Origin: Ptychodera flava
Taxonomy: Eukaryota; Hemichordata; Enteropneusta; Ptychoderidae
Assembly: GCF_041260155.1 (NCBI RefSeq)
Contig: NC_091948.1
Coordinates: 4,034,501 to 4,098,500, forward strand
Length of the DNA stretch: 64,000 bases
Direction of reading: 5' to 3'
Positions 15,501-28,013 of this stretch are shown piece by piece. The notes under the pieces were generated by a model, which saw only the letters and a list, made by a program, of their open reading frames with translations, made no database searches and was not told the origin of the DNA. Position 1 is the stretch's first letter; each line of letters begins with the position of its first letter. The position numbers and the translations under genes were made by a program.

Positions 15501-18500
15501 GCACTGCATCTTTCATGCCAATTCAAATGTCTAGCGTATTATGATTATATGCTCAATACATTTTCCAAGCCATTTCCAAAGTCTGGCTAATTACTATCCC
15601 ACTCATTTTCAAAAACGCTGTTTAATAAGTGCCTACCTTGTCTCGCCAAACCTACAACTCATTAATTTCTCATGCAAATTCAATTAATTAAATGAGATGT
15701 TACATGAAGCTGCACATCACAACAAGTACCTCCAGTCAAAGCCAATCTGTAAATATCTTTAAGATCGATACACATACTATACATAGACAGAAATATTAGC
15801 GTACTACTGGTAAATGTGAACATGGTACTAGCAATTGTGAGGGAACTTTGCGTTGGCCTTGTACTTGAAAAATTGCTCTGGGTAAGTGCCCATATAATCT
15901 AAAAAGCATCAACAACAAGATTTACTGATAATATCAGGAACTGACTGCAATGAGCAGCAATTCAGTGATCTGTAGACTCCATGACTGCTATAACTTTCTT
16001 ACAATGTGACATCATATGTAAAAGCTTTCCTGTAGCACCGAACACCATGAAAGGGGAACATAAACCACATAATTGTGACTGTTTTGTTTTGGCATTCTTA
16101 TATTGTTGTGTTGTTGTACATGTAAATTGAAATGCCTCCTCTTCATGTCAATGAGTAGGAGGAATTTCTGCTCAAAGACATGCTGACAACTCAAAATACT
16201 GACAAATTGTAGATTATTTTGACACACATCTTCACAAATCAACTTCAATATTGTTTGTAAAGAAACAAAGAGATTAGCCTTTTTGAATGCTATAATTTTC
16301 CCACCAAAATTTTAGTACAACATTTTACCAATTTTAACACATTTTTCTAAGGTTTTTCATCAAAATTTTGAGAAAAATCTGGAAAACAAATGCTTAGATC
16401 TGAAAAAAAATTGACTATGTTATCATTCATAAAGCTGACAGAAATGACTTTGCGATTCCAAGGATTAGAACAAAGCAACTCATGAACGTTTGAGATGAAA
16501 GACATTCAAGATATGTACTTATTTACATTATCCTGGGTGATGTGAGAAAACAGAATTTTTACAGTTGTGTACAAAGTGAGTAATAGTCAAGTAAAACCTA
16601 ATGTTACATTTAATTTAAATTTTTTGCTGTTACAAAACATTCATGGAGAGTGAAAAGCTATTTGTATTGCAGAACATTGGCGTCAGATCCTCATGTTCAT
16701 TATAAAACAAAAATGACAGCAGTAGTAAATTATGGTTATAATTTGATAATAATTGCTGCTTGATGACGGTTAATGTTGACAGTGTAACATCCACGTCATG
16801 GTCGTTGATCTCCTGGCAACACAGTAGTAGTAGTACCCACTTGTTTCATGTTGTGAATGTTGTGAGTGTAGTTTGACTAACAAGCGGATGAGCAAATTTC
16901 TGCAAAATAATATCACCCTTGTGGCTGTACTTGACATCACAGTGGTTACTTTAAGATGAGTATGTTCTGGAACCAAACTATAAACAGCAGGTCAGCTGAG
17001 CCATAAGAAATATGCATATTCCAAAAAACCATAAAAAGATGCTGTAACGGGGATAAATCCCATGTAAACATGCATCACATGATGGGTTGACCAGCTGAAC
17101 TGGACTGGAATTCTCACACAGTACCATCAAAGCGTATTTTATTACCTTGCACTGCCAGTGATAACACACACTCCACTGTGCCGTACATGACCCTTGAGTC
17201 CAAAAATAACCGAATAGCATTTATTTCAAACCAGAATTATCATTAATCTCTGACACTAAAATAATTTTTCATAGCAAATACCCACTATGACCCTTCTTCA
17301 GTCACAAGCATATGAGAACACTGAAATAATACTTTTAATATGCCAATCATGGCGGTGATGAAACTGAATCAGCATCTTTAGGAAGAGGGAAATAAGCTAT
17401 GTAGCCCACAGCATCAGACCATAGACATCATTGAATTTTCAAATAACGTTCATTTGAAACCATTCACAAGGGACCTTATAATAATTTTACCATTCGTAGA
17501 ACACAAAAACATGTATTTGTTGACAAGCAAAGTAAAGCTAATTTAACCAATTATGAGTATCACTATTGTGAAAATTTATGGTGATAGATTAGATTAATTT
17601 TATCTTTTACCTTGCTTTTCTAGACTCCAAAAAATCCACAGAAAGCAATTATATTGTAATTTTTCTTTTTTCTGTTTGCGTTTCTAGTAGTAATACTTGG
17701 AGACAATACTGAAAGGCATGTTCATAAAATCCCCATGGTTAACATTTTTATCTTACTTCTGGCATAGTTACCACACTTCCTGACTTCTTTCCTATACCTA
17801 TATGGGTGTGTGTATGCTTTTTGTTTGGATGGATGTATGTAAAAGGATAGAATATTCTCTATGAGTTGAAGTACGTGTGTGACTCATGTCTAAACACTTC
17901 CTGGCTGACATAGGGAACTGTTTCAGTGTTGCAGTGAGAAACTGATACAAGTCCTGAGACACACCAGACCCAAGTCAAGTGCCATATCACCTCTTCCTAT
18001 TTAAAATTATTATGTTCTATTCTGATTTGTGGTTGAGGATTCAAAGATGACGCTACATTGCATTTCCCAATATTCCAATCTCCCTAGGGAAATTTATGAA
18101 GAAAAATTTTGAAATGATACCATGTGCAAGTGTCAAACTATCATAAATTAATATCTAAAGCATTTCTCATATCCACGCCCCTAATAAATCTATCATGTTG
18201 GTAAAACAATCTTGGGTGAACTATCTAGTACAAAGGTTCAATTTTACTTCACATTAAGTAAATTTATGAAAGAATACATAAATGAATAAATAACAACATC
18301 ATGTAGTTATTTATAATAAATATCGGCAACAATACTGTTTTGTTGATAGTTTCAATGCCAGTATGCTAATGTTGTACGGAAGTTTTTGGAACACGTTCTG
18401 ATGGGCATAATTTTTATATGATCAAACCAGGTCTGTGTGACAAACAATTCATGCAATGTGTGGACAGCAAAGTCAAAAATACATATGCCATTTGACAATC

Positions 18501-18890
18501 TAGATAAACATCAATTCCACCTAATTCGACAGCCTATTGATAGATAAACATATTATGATATATCTAACACATTTTGATCAACTCTGTGAAAATGAAATTT
18601 TTTAAGATTCAGAAATTACCACAGTAAAAGAACTTAATTTGCCTTCCATCCCTCTGAAGTACTTTAGTAATCGCCAGCCACAGGTCACCATTCACATATC
18701 CACATTAAATTTGCCTTAATTTGATAGATAATTTATTTAATTGATGGGGTTTGGACATTATAAAATACTGTGGCACTCACAAGTAATTGAAAAAGTGTCT
18801 CGCTGACAACACATATATTTTCAACATCAACCTACATCGAATTTAATATTTGTATCGTGAACAAACCAGTTCTATTTCATATGAATAGCT
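3545..18890. other. Long gene-poor or unrecognised-intron stretch
   Basis: AT-rich with no identifiable protein-coding frame. Slightly GC-richer islands occur near 9.0-9.3, 10.0-10.1, 11.0-11.4, 12.2-12.6, 13.5-14.2, 14.6-14.7, 16.8 and 17.1 kb. Some of these read open between splice-like sites on the minus strand (for example 14702-14616 and 10082-10010), so the stretch could be introns of an unidentified minus-strand gene. It includes a 30-bp duplication at 6139-6195 and a family B repeat near 16.3 kb. I see no transposon with clear ends here. Confidence 0.4.
16290..16450 (+). repeat. Family B interspersed repeat, copy 1
   Basis: Shares with 60775-60975 the wording ttcccaccaaaattttag..., ...atcaaaattttg..aaaaatc and ...aattgact. 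The two copies are diverged. Class unknown. Confidence 0.55.
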
Positions 18891-19299
18891 TACAGTCACA
18901 ACATTGTCCATGAAACTCCCCTATCCTTATGTAACCTTTCCCTTTCATGGAAGTATTGTCTGTGTTCATGAAACCCTTATCTAAAAGAAAATAGATAACA
19001 TCGAGCGCACGTTCCCCTCTGAGTCGCCAAATACTGCCCAAATCAGGGTGACCTTCGAAGGGGTGTACTGAAAACAAAATGTCACATGACGGCGTTGGTG
19101 AAAGTGGGCCACTCAGCTAGCCTACTGCTTAGGCAGAAATGGTGTATGTGGATGCGGAAATCGGTCAAAATGTCGCCCACGAATGCCGAACCACACGTTT
19201 TTTCAGGAAAAATGAAATCGAGGACCGGAAGAGAAGAAATAAGTCCTAAAAAAGCAAGGCCGCAAAGGGTGTTGCGACACATGTAAATACTGGGAAATC

Positions 19300-20110
19300 C
19301 CCAAATAATTTTACACGATGACTCAACCCTGCATCTACCCACACACACATATTTGTGATGTTCGACCATACCTGTCCTGGTATTGCTTTCGTTTTCTTCC
19401 TTATCTGTTAGGGAAACGCATCAACACTGGCAGAATAACGACAACGATTTTCGCAGACGTTCAGAACAGCCCCATTACTGGCCGCATATCTGGAGCTAAG
19501 TAACTGTGATGACGTCTGTACTTATAGCCTAGCAGCAGACCTCGTCTCTCACGAGAGGTTACTTCACACTTACTGTTATATCTGACATGTTGCGAAATTG
19601 GCTTCACTGCATTTCGCCATGCACCACACGTCAAATAAACAACAGCGTAAATCGCCTCCACTGACAAACACGTGTTTACCTGATCATTCAAAACAACATC
19701 AAATAACTTACCAATAAATCCTCGAGTGTTATGTTATGAATCCTGACAGGCAAGGCTTCGAACTTGCACGCTTCTTGCTGACTGTCAACCAGGAAAACAG
19801 AACGAAACACAAGTTCTCGATGATGGAGGATGGCGGAAGTGTTTGAGTACGAGTTCAGATTGACCACGCAAACACCGCTGTGTGCCTTGTTAGAAGAGAC
19901 ATACGCAAAGTGAGCATTGTAAACATAACCTTAGAAATCACAGCACACTCTGAAAAGTTGACGGTGGCTAGAAAACGCTGTAAAATCGCCTACAATGCAA
20001 GGAACGAAACGTGCAGACTACGTCGAAACTAACGTTCTTTTCGAGTCAAACACTCCAAACAGACGAACATCAACAAAACTGCACAACGAGTGACCACACG
20101 CCAAAGTCAA
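19300..20110. promoter_or_regulatory. CpG-richer promoter-like block
   Basis: CpG dinucleotides are clearly denser here than in the flanking AT-rich DNA. The block contains the possible first exon at 19830-19909. Further open but unrecognised segments lie just to the left (18.9-19.3 kb). Transcription in either or both directions is possible; the sequence alone does not decide. Confidence 0.35.
19830..19909 (+). CDS. Possible first coding exon, unknown gene
   Basis: An ATG in strong context (aggATGGCG) opens a frame of 26 codons (MAEVFEYEFRLTTQTPLC..., ending ETYA) that runs into a consensus donor (aaa|gtgagc). It sits in the CpG-richer block at 19.3-20.1 kb that looks like a promoter. An overlapping out-of-frame ATG lies 7 nt upstream. 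I do not recognise the peptide and found no downstream exon that clearly joins it, so this is inference from start, codon look and donor only. Confidence 0.25.
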
Positions 20111-20566
20111 CGGTAACACCAATACAAAAAATCATTAAAAATTCCAGCCATGTACGGGAATTGATTCAGTGCAAAGAGTAGAACACAGACACTATAGTTT
20201 CTATTTTTACTGACCAGTAAAATGGGATCAGATCAGCTGAGATGAGAAACGGTGTAGACACTGTTCTATTTTTAGGCAGGAACACCGACCTGAGCCTTGA
20301 TGGTATGTCCAGAATCCTGACGTTGTGCAAGGGAACCTCTGCTAAAATCGTTCCGCCGTCGCTCAAAACAGTCAAAACAATAAATAATTATAGAAAAACT
20401 ATCCAAATAAAGAGAAAAAAACGTATTACTTAAAGTACACGATTTATTTTGATTACGCAAAGTTTAACAATAATTGAATTTATAGATTTTTCACGTGGCC
20501 TATATTCAGTCAAAGCACTGACTGCGGAAGGCTATATGCAAATTTTAGAGGTTGCCCCGGTGCCCG

Positions 20567-20574
20567 TGACGTCA
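20567..20574. promoter_or_regulatory. Palindromic CRE (TGACGTCA)
   Basis: Perfect CREB/ATF consensus. A second perfect copy lies 246 bp downstream. Confidence 0.4.
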
Positions 20575-20812
20575 TTATATTCAAGTTGTAAGAATTTACT
20601 GGCTCAACACTGCTTGGTGTTGTACTGTGTAGAATTTTGTCACAAAACTGTAGTTTAACCCTGTAAAAGCTTTACTCACATTGGATTAACAATATTTCTG
20701 TCCTTTTGTGATACGGTACGGATTCAGTCTAAAGGATACAAAGCATATGGCTCTGATCGAATGGAAATTCTTATCATTGCGCCACAGATATCGTCATATC
20801 TTAATTTGAGTA

Positions 20813-20820
20813 TGACGTCA
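20813..20820. promoter_or_regulatory. Palindromic CRE (TGACGTCA)
   Basis: Perfect CREB/ATF consensus, 0.5 kb upstream of the TATA-containing candidate promoter at 21.33 kb. Confidence 0.4.
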
Positions 20821-21327
20821 CTGAATTGTTTAACCGTGTTTCCATATTTGGGTTTATGTAAATAAGGGAACTTCCGTTGCTGTCGTTTGCTCCACCTGTC
20901 GAAGTACGCCTCATCGATCGATCCAGATGAAACCGTATAAATATTGATGTAAAAATACGAACATCGTCAGAATGGTGGTGGCAGTGTTTTTTTTCGCGAA
21001 ATCACCCATGTCTGTAATCGTGATATGCTGTTCTTATGAGCCGGCATAATGTAGTAATGGTTTGAACCGACCCAAATGAGCGAATACACTGCACTGAAGC
21101 CCAGTGTTCGATTTCTCAGAGTACGAGTCTAGTCACTGTGTTATCTCCGACAATTCGAATTAGGGGCCTACTTCAGAAAAACAGGACCGATGTTCAACCT
21201 ACATGTAAAATTATTATAGGTTTTTGGAAAATGTGAAAGGGTGACGATGTCACCTATGTGAGTCTTGAACGATTGCTGCGGCTGACAACGAGGGTGTCGC
21301 GACACTTATTTTAAGATTTTAAAGAGG

Positions 21328-21373
21328 TGGGCGGGACACATTGATATAAATAGCAACCACAGTCTATTTTTAG
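21328..21373 (+). promoter_or_regulatory. Candidate core promoter: GC box, TATA box, MEF2-type site
   Basis: Within 46 bp on the + strand lie a GC box (gtgggcggga, 21328-21337), a TATA box (tataaatag, 21345-21353) and a perfect MEF2 consensus (CTATTTTTAG, 21364-21373). A start site near 21375-21380 would be expected from the TATA position. No long frame follows; the nearest ATG (about 21435) gives a short frame that enters a TA array. Confidence 0.35.
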
Positions 21374-21503
21374 TCGACGAGCCTGTCTGTCAAGTTCGAT
21401 ATCGTGAAGTGGTTTACGCGCCAAACAGAAAGAAATGCACGATGCCAGAAGCGTTATAACACTATGTACAATTTCATATGTTGTTCATAATTTGTTGTTC
21501 ATT

Positions 21504-21580
21504 AATATATGTTATATATATATATATAAATATATATATATATGTATATAGGCCTATATATATACACACACATATAGGAA
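21504..21580. repeat. Imperfect (TA)n microsatellite
   Basis: Runs of TA interrupted by a few bases, ending in a short CA tract. Confidence 0.9.
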
Positions 21581-21657
21581 GTAATTTGTGTTATTATTTA
21601 TAACGCTCTGCTTCTTTAGCATTGAGTACTGTATATCTCACAAAGACATCTGTACAC

Positions 21658-21658
21658 T

Positions 21659-21729
<71 letters not shown>
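21658..21729. repeat. (TA)n microsatellite
   Basis: About 35 TA units, nearly uninterrupted. Confidence 0.95.
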
Positions 21730-21733
<4 letters not shown>

Positions 21734-22139
21734 CATATTATAGCAAAAGTCCTCATGGAAAATTACAGTGCTTAATGCCGAAAGCAGAGTGTTACAAACA
21801 ATAAGAAATATTACTTCAAGTACAAATTAACAATATTTGTTACTGAGGCTGCATTCACAAGTACAAACATCTCTGGAGGGGGTGGGAGAATTTACGGGTG
21901 ACCTGAAAATATCAAACGTATGTCAGGGCTGCACTTGAAAGAATGTGGGGACTTAAGGGGGGACTCAAAACAAAAATGTCTCTGATTGATGTGCAATATA
22001 TGTTGGGTTGTGAATTTAAGCTACCATTTTTGGCTAATTTTTGGGTGGTTTCATTTTATGTACTATCCATTGCAAGGTTCATGTTGTACTCCCTGAAGCA
22101 TGATGAAAAGTCCGGCACAGTCATATGTGTACCACAGTC

Positions 22140-22300
22140 ACCATTGTTATTGTTCAAAATTGAATTCAAGTCCAGACTAGAATTCATTTGTCATCAATAG
22201 CAATGATTACGGTCTGTACACATGCACATACAAAGTATTTGTCAGAGAGAATTTTGTTATTCAAGCATGCTGCTGGGAGTAGGACAAGAATCTGCAGTCG
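22140..22300 (+). repeat. Family C interspersed repeat, partial copy
   Basis: Shares ttgttattgtt, agtccagactagaattca and ggtctgtacaca with the fuller copy at 26965-27120. Diverged. Confidence 0.5.
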
Positions 22301-22660
22301 ATACATGCAGAACAAAACATACTTGATTGACCAAAATGTACACCTAATGTCCCTTTTATACAAATATGTTAATTGTGTTAAGTTTTCCTGATAGGTGAGA
22401 GAAATCATCCTGTTTCCAACTATTTCTTATGTGAAATTGACAAAATTGACAGTAGCTGTAATGTTAACCTTCATGTATAGTTTGGCTTGTAATTGTACAA
22501 ACTGTACAGAGAGCATTATTATTGTTTATCAAAAAACTTATTACAGCCTAAATGTCAATTTAACAACACTTAAATATACGCATATATACTGACGTATTAC
22601 AGATATAACAAGTTTTGTTAGGAAAATATGTAATAGTTTACCTGCAGACTAACATAAGAA

Positions 22661-23400
22661 GTGAATTAATAATTTTGGGTGAAATTCCAATATCATATTT
22701 GTTGTACTCATCTGAATTTTCAAATATCCTATTTGAATCATGTACATGAGTATCAATTGTCTAACACTTATAAAAGCACAGATTTAATTAGTTTAGTATT
22801 GTAAAAAAATTATTCATAGTTTTCTCATAGGCTCCACTGTATAGTGAATCAACATTTCAGTGAAATTCCAAAATCAAATTTCTTGTACACATATGCACTT
22901 GTAACCACCCTATTCTAATCAATTACAGTTGTGTCAATTATCTAATGTCTAAATATGCACAAATATTGCAATTTTTATATTAGGGAAAATTATTCTCAGT
23001 AAGCTTATTGTCATAGATTCCCAGGTATAGTGAATGAAAGTTTTCGGTTAAATTCTAAATCAAATTTCTTGTACACATGTGCACTTGTAACCATCCTATG
23101 CTAATCAAGTACATGTATATTACTTATCAAATCTCTACAAATGCACATATATTGCTAGTTTCATATTGGAAAAAAATTGTTCATAGTTTTCTCATAGACT
23201 ACCATGTATAGTGAATCAACGTTATAGATGAAATCCAAACATCTAAGTTTTTGTTCACTTATTCACTTTTTATCTGCCACTTCAAGCAAAGTGCATTTAC
23301 AGGAATTATCAAACATATGTAAATCTACCAACATAGCTTGTTTTTTATGACAAAAATATTAGTAGTTTGCCAAATAGACTCCCATGTATTATCAGTATTT
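22661..23400 (+). repeat. ~182-bp satellite, at least four diverged monomers
   Basis: The phrase gtgaat(c/g/t)aa... recurs at 22661, 22844, 23030 and 23211, and a fifth weak match is near 23388: spacings of 183, 186, 181 and ~177 bp. Each monomer also carries attcatagttttctcatag and aatcaaatttcttgtacaca in the same order. Monomers are diverged from one another, so the array is not recent. Confidence 0.85.
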
Positions 23401-23730
23401 TTGGATGAAGCACTATATTAGTCACATTTGGCAAGTCAGAAGGGGAATTTAAATGCACTGTGAGTTTGTTAGGGGGTCATTTGAAAAAATCTGAAAACTC
23501 TTTTTGGGAACCCTTTACCCTCCAAAGGTGTTTGTGAATTCATCCTAAAGTCTCATGCACCTTGCAATCTTTCGACAGATAAAATTAGGATTTAATATTA
23601 AATTTCTTTCAATGTCCATGTCATAAAGGTTCTCAAAGCAGCTACTTTGTCTAAAGTGACCTGTGAGCTATCTGACTGTTGCAAGATGCATGAAACTTAA
23701 GTAACACATATCATCATGAACTAATTTTGT

Positions 23731-23731
23731 T

Positions 23732-23815
<84 letters not shown>

Positions 23816-23816
23816 G

Positions 23817-23855
<39 letters not shown>
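23731..23855. repeat. (TA)n followed by (GT)n
   Basis: About 40 TA units, a short cacgtgac spacer, then about 17 GT units. Confidence 0.97.
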
Positions 23856-23856
<1 letters not shown>

Positions 23857-24594
23857 TATACCCGGCACTTGGTTTGGTTTATTTAATAAATATCTCTCAT
23901 TAAATTACATTTTCTGAACATGAATGACCTCTGAAATTAAACAAAGATATCGCGTGGTCTTCTGACCCTGAACTAATTAAAACGGGAAATGATTTTCCCT
24001 TCGCGGAGAAACTGTTTACCCAACATATTAAAAGTAATGGTTTTGTCGCTCAAGCCTTATGATTTGTGGGTGGATAAGTTGATAAAAATGCATCTGTAAT
24101 TTCTGACATGTCCTGTGTGATTGCAAGTTGTAATTACAAACCGTGTAGATATTATCGCATGCCCGCCATTATAACAGGATATATATTTATATGATTATTA
24201 TTTGGCAGTTGCATATGAATAAAGAAAGTTCACAGTGCAAATATAATGGTTCATACCTCAAAGAACTAAGCTGCGTAAAAGATTATTTCCACAACAAAAT
24301 AATCGGTCACATTGAAAACTTTGTGGGAAACCTAGTATCTTGGAGATGCTAAATTTTGAAATAACTAGTGTATCCATGAGCGACTATGACACGCCGGGGG
24401 TAAAAAGTCTTGCATTAAGATCTTAATTACTTGTCTTGTCTTCTTCTTGCTCGAAATTATGACGTAATTCTGTGCATTCAGCATGAGTAATTAGACGAGA
24501 CAGAATTAGGCCACATCGTGGCATGCTTACCTAAGATGTCAACTGTAATTGATGAAATTATCCGAATATCCGCATCTGTCTCTATGGATTAAGG

Positions 24595-24602
24595 TGACGT
24601 CA
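24595..24602. promoter_or_regulatory. Palindromic CRE (TGACGTCA)
   Basis: Perfect consensus in a segment with several TAATT homeodomain-type cores (24430-24600). Confidence 0.35.
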
Positions 24603-25005
24603 TCTTACGCCTGTTTGTCGCCAGTGATACAATCACGTTGACTGTCACTGTGTCTGAGCGAACATTTGGCTGTGACAACTACTGTGACATTTTAAAGCCA
24701 GCCTTGACAACTTTGTACGGAGATGTAGAAAAGTTAACCAGAAAAAAATGGTAAATTTAGGTAACTACGGATAGATGATGACAAAAATAACGGCAATTGT
24801 TAATAATTATACATTCCTTGCCAAATACGTATATTGACGGATGTGGTTGGGAAAGTGTATGTTACGTGAATAAGAAGGTGAAAAGTGTGATTGGCGATAC
24901 GTTTCGAAGCTGGTCATAAAGAATCCGCCAGAAGTTTTAGGTGCCTCCATTAATGCGTATATAGACGGATCTTCGAACGTTAAAATTCCTTTGCGACAAG
25001 CTACA

Positions 25006-25013
25006 TGACGTCA
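25006..25013. promoter_or_regulatory. Palindromic CRE (TGACGTCA)
   Basis: Perfect consensus, followed by gcaaattg; no gene start is recognised nearby. Confidence 0.3.
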
Positions 25014-25960
25014 GCAAATTGACATTTGTTATGTTATTTGGAGATGTCATCCTGTGTGTATAATCTGTATATTTAACGACCTTTCTCTACATTTGAATTT
25101 TTAGGTAGAATGCGTCTCGGGGACATATTTAGTACAACCGTCTGCTAAATGTTTGAAGTGTTGAAAAATTAGGGTGATGCTCTCCTCAAAACAGCAAAGT
25201 TTGAACTTCTACTGAAAATTTGTTCAATAAAATTTTAGTTAAATACCATTCTCTTCCAAACTCGAGAAAGAAATCGGAGGTCATCCTGGGAATTTTGTTT
25301 CTAGAGAAACAAATTACATTAAATAGTTTAGACTTAGACTGACCGCTATTCCCGGCTTAACTATTTTGCGGGAGGGAATTAAAATTTCGATTAAAAATAA
25401 ACAAGACGCCGAAAACTCATTTAATCCAAAGCTTCAAAATGAGTCCATACAAATAATGATAACAGAAAGCATTGCAAAACATTGAGGCGCACTCTACGCA
25501 ACGAAGATTTATATCGACAATTACTAACCAAAATGTTCATTATTCTCACTTCAAGAGACTGGATATCAGAATAGAGAGACTAGCGATCGGTTGTTACTTT
25601 TGAATTTTAGGATATTTAGGTTTAGATCCCTCATTTGGGAGTTCCCGTGTGGGTGCAGTGACCCCCCTCCGTTTGTTCAGTTTCTCCATTCTTGAAGAGT
25701 ATACAGTTTCCAGTTTGCTTTGCATGCGTGAGATTGTTCAACTTTTCAGTTTTTGATAGAGGTCTGTAGAGGTTTTCTGAAAATCTCTCTTTGTAAGGAA
25801 GAAAGAACAATAATATCAGCGCTAATTTATAGATGAACCCGGGAATACACTTTCGGCACAAAAAACGCCACTTTCAAAACGTTGGCTTTAATGCAAAACC
25901 GCTAGAAAAGCACAGTATTCGGAGGTTATAGTAACAGTAATTTTCAGCGTCCGGCTATAC

Positions 25961-26034
25961 ATAATGTTTAATAATAATGTAAATAATGTTTAATAATAAT
26001 GTAAATAATGTTTAATAAAAATGTGAATAATGTT
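25961..26034. repeat. 21-23-bp tandem repeat, ~3.5 copies
   Basis: Units of ataatgtttaataataatgta with small changes. Confidence 0.9.
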
Positions 26035-26548
26035 CAAAGCCATCCACTGAATATGGCAATATTGTGTAAATCTAATCAATGACTGTGAAGAATTATATGT
26101 TAGTAGGCCTATATGTGTTAGTTATAACGTTTCAAATTGTCTTCGAGAAAGAGACTTACAGAGAACATAAAGGAATTATTGTAATGCTGTTGAGTATCAA
26201 TTCACCAACGTCGAATTTTAGAGTTTCGTGTTTTCGAAAGAATAGTAAGAACAACACGAGGGGATTAGTGAGAATGTATTTATGAGTCGCAGGTATTTTG
26301 CTGGTTTTGGTTTCGAAATGTTGTACAGGCATTGACAAGGAAAAAAACAACATTTCAAGTATTTGTTCCAAACTATTTTTTCGTAATTACATCGACATTT
26401 TTCAAAATTTAAGCAAATGGATCATGATGAAATCACAGTAAATAGAATCAGCAATAACTTCAAAACCAATTCTCCTAAAGATGTCTCTATTTTCAAGTCC
26501 TTCAAAAGGCCTGAAATTTCTTAAACGCCCGTGCACCACGCATGCACC

Positions 26549-26845
26549 AAGGTAGCTTATGGTAGCGGGCGCATTGAAAGTGAAAGACTTCAACTTTTGC
26601 CTAACCTTTCCCTAATTGAATCTTTCAGCTATTTTCTTACTGAGTCAAGAATAAGGGGTCACAGATCAAAGTTTGGTTCTAGACAAACAAATTACCAAAT
26701 ATCTATCTGTACTTGAAATTCAAAATGGCTGCCATGATATCCGAGTTGATACTACAGGGAGTATAAACTTTCGATTTTCGAAAAACTAAGACGGCCGCGA
26801 AAATTTTTATTATTTCAAGAGCTTGCTTGATAGTAGGTAGATAAA
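26549..26845 (+). mobile_element. Family A ~360-bp MITE-like repeat, diverged copy
   Basis: Contains the core aaattcaaaatggctgcca and the leading gcgcattgaaagtgaaagac and trailing cgaaaaactaagac segments in the family order. The right end is eroded. Confidence 0.7.
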
Positions 26846-26964
26846 TTTTGATGATTTATCACTACTTTTATTTTGTATGTCAATTCCAAGTTCTTGCTGT
26901 ACAAACTCAAAATATGCATTTTGAAATTACACTACTTCGATTATCAACATAGCGTCTATAATTG

Positions 26965-27120
26965 TAAAATGCATTGTTATTGTTTACAGTTGCATTCTTG
27001 TCCGGACCAGAATTCACTCGTCAACTATAACGACGCAGTCTGTACATAGATCAGCAGAGTTGATAAGCTGAATATTGTATATCTCAACATACTTTGGGCA
27101 GTAGAGCGAGAAATTTGGAC
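26965..27120 (+). repeat. Family C interspersed repeat
   Basis: Matches the reverse complement of 60462-60602 over most of its length: ttgttattgtttaca, cgcagtctgtac, atctcaacatac/gctttggg and agtaga. Partial copies appear near 2735 and 22140. Class unknown. Confidence 0.7.
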
Positions 27121-27938
27121 TTAAAAAACCAAAAAAAAAATAGGGAAAAGGTCATTAGATTTAGAGTTTGTTAAAACGAGGCAAACAGACCTTGCTAAAA
27201 GTTCCCACAGAATATTTGACAGCCATAAATATGTGTAAGACTTTTGCATTCCTATGTTTTTCTTTATCTTTATTTCATTGTGTCCAAAGACTGAGATTCA
27301 TAGACAGTGACATAGTTTAAGCAATGAGTGTATATAAACCTATGTGAATTATATGATACCATGTCGCATATTTTACCACACATAGATTCATATTTTGCTC
27401 TATTACCTGTCAACGACAGTTTTTTTTTATAACAAATCTCTGGTTAGACTTTTTTTCCGTCTCTGTACCTTTGCAATGTATTATCCATTTCGTAGGTTTT
27501 TTCGTCTCTGTAACTTTGCAATTTATTATTCGTTTTGTAAAACAATCCCAAACTCGACAAGGCATAATATAACTTGCAAAGGGTGTATACCCAACACGAC
27601 GATTTGCTGCCCTTTCTTGAAATAACACAGACGTTCACCAAAGTTGAACAGCACACGCGCGAGTCACTATAGTTGGGTGGTCCCGCGGAGCTCTTTCTCT
27701 CTCACCCCTACCACTGCAGGTTTTTAAAACCCCATTTGCAAGAAATAACTCGCTTCGGTGGCTTCAAGTCCATTTTTAGAATAGTAAAAAGGGTTCGCTT
27801 CTGTGAAGTTGGAAATACGGTGATTTTTGTTGGTTTCATCATGGACATTTGATCTAAAAAAAGACACGTCCCTTCTCATTGCCCAAGGAAGTTGCGTTAC
27901 GAAAAGTGAGTGAACCCCCCTAGTACGCCACGTGTTTT

Positions 27939-27940
<2 letters not shown>

Positions 27941-28011
<71 letters not shown>
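27941..28011. repeat. (CT)n(CA)n compound microsatellite
   Basis: About 21 CT units running directly into about 14 CA units. Confidence 0.97.

Positions 28012-28013
<2 letters not shown>

Noticed and set aside
15127-15516. 129-codon hydrophobic frame on the minus strand
   Set aside because: Composition follows the AT-rich DNA; no family resemblance and no promoter or splice context.
18895-19077. Minus-strand segment after a strong acceptor (ttttgttttcag), open in one phase
   Set aside because: Translated text is unfamiliar and two different phases are partly open; not enough to call an exon.
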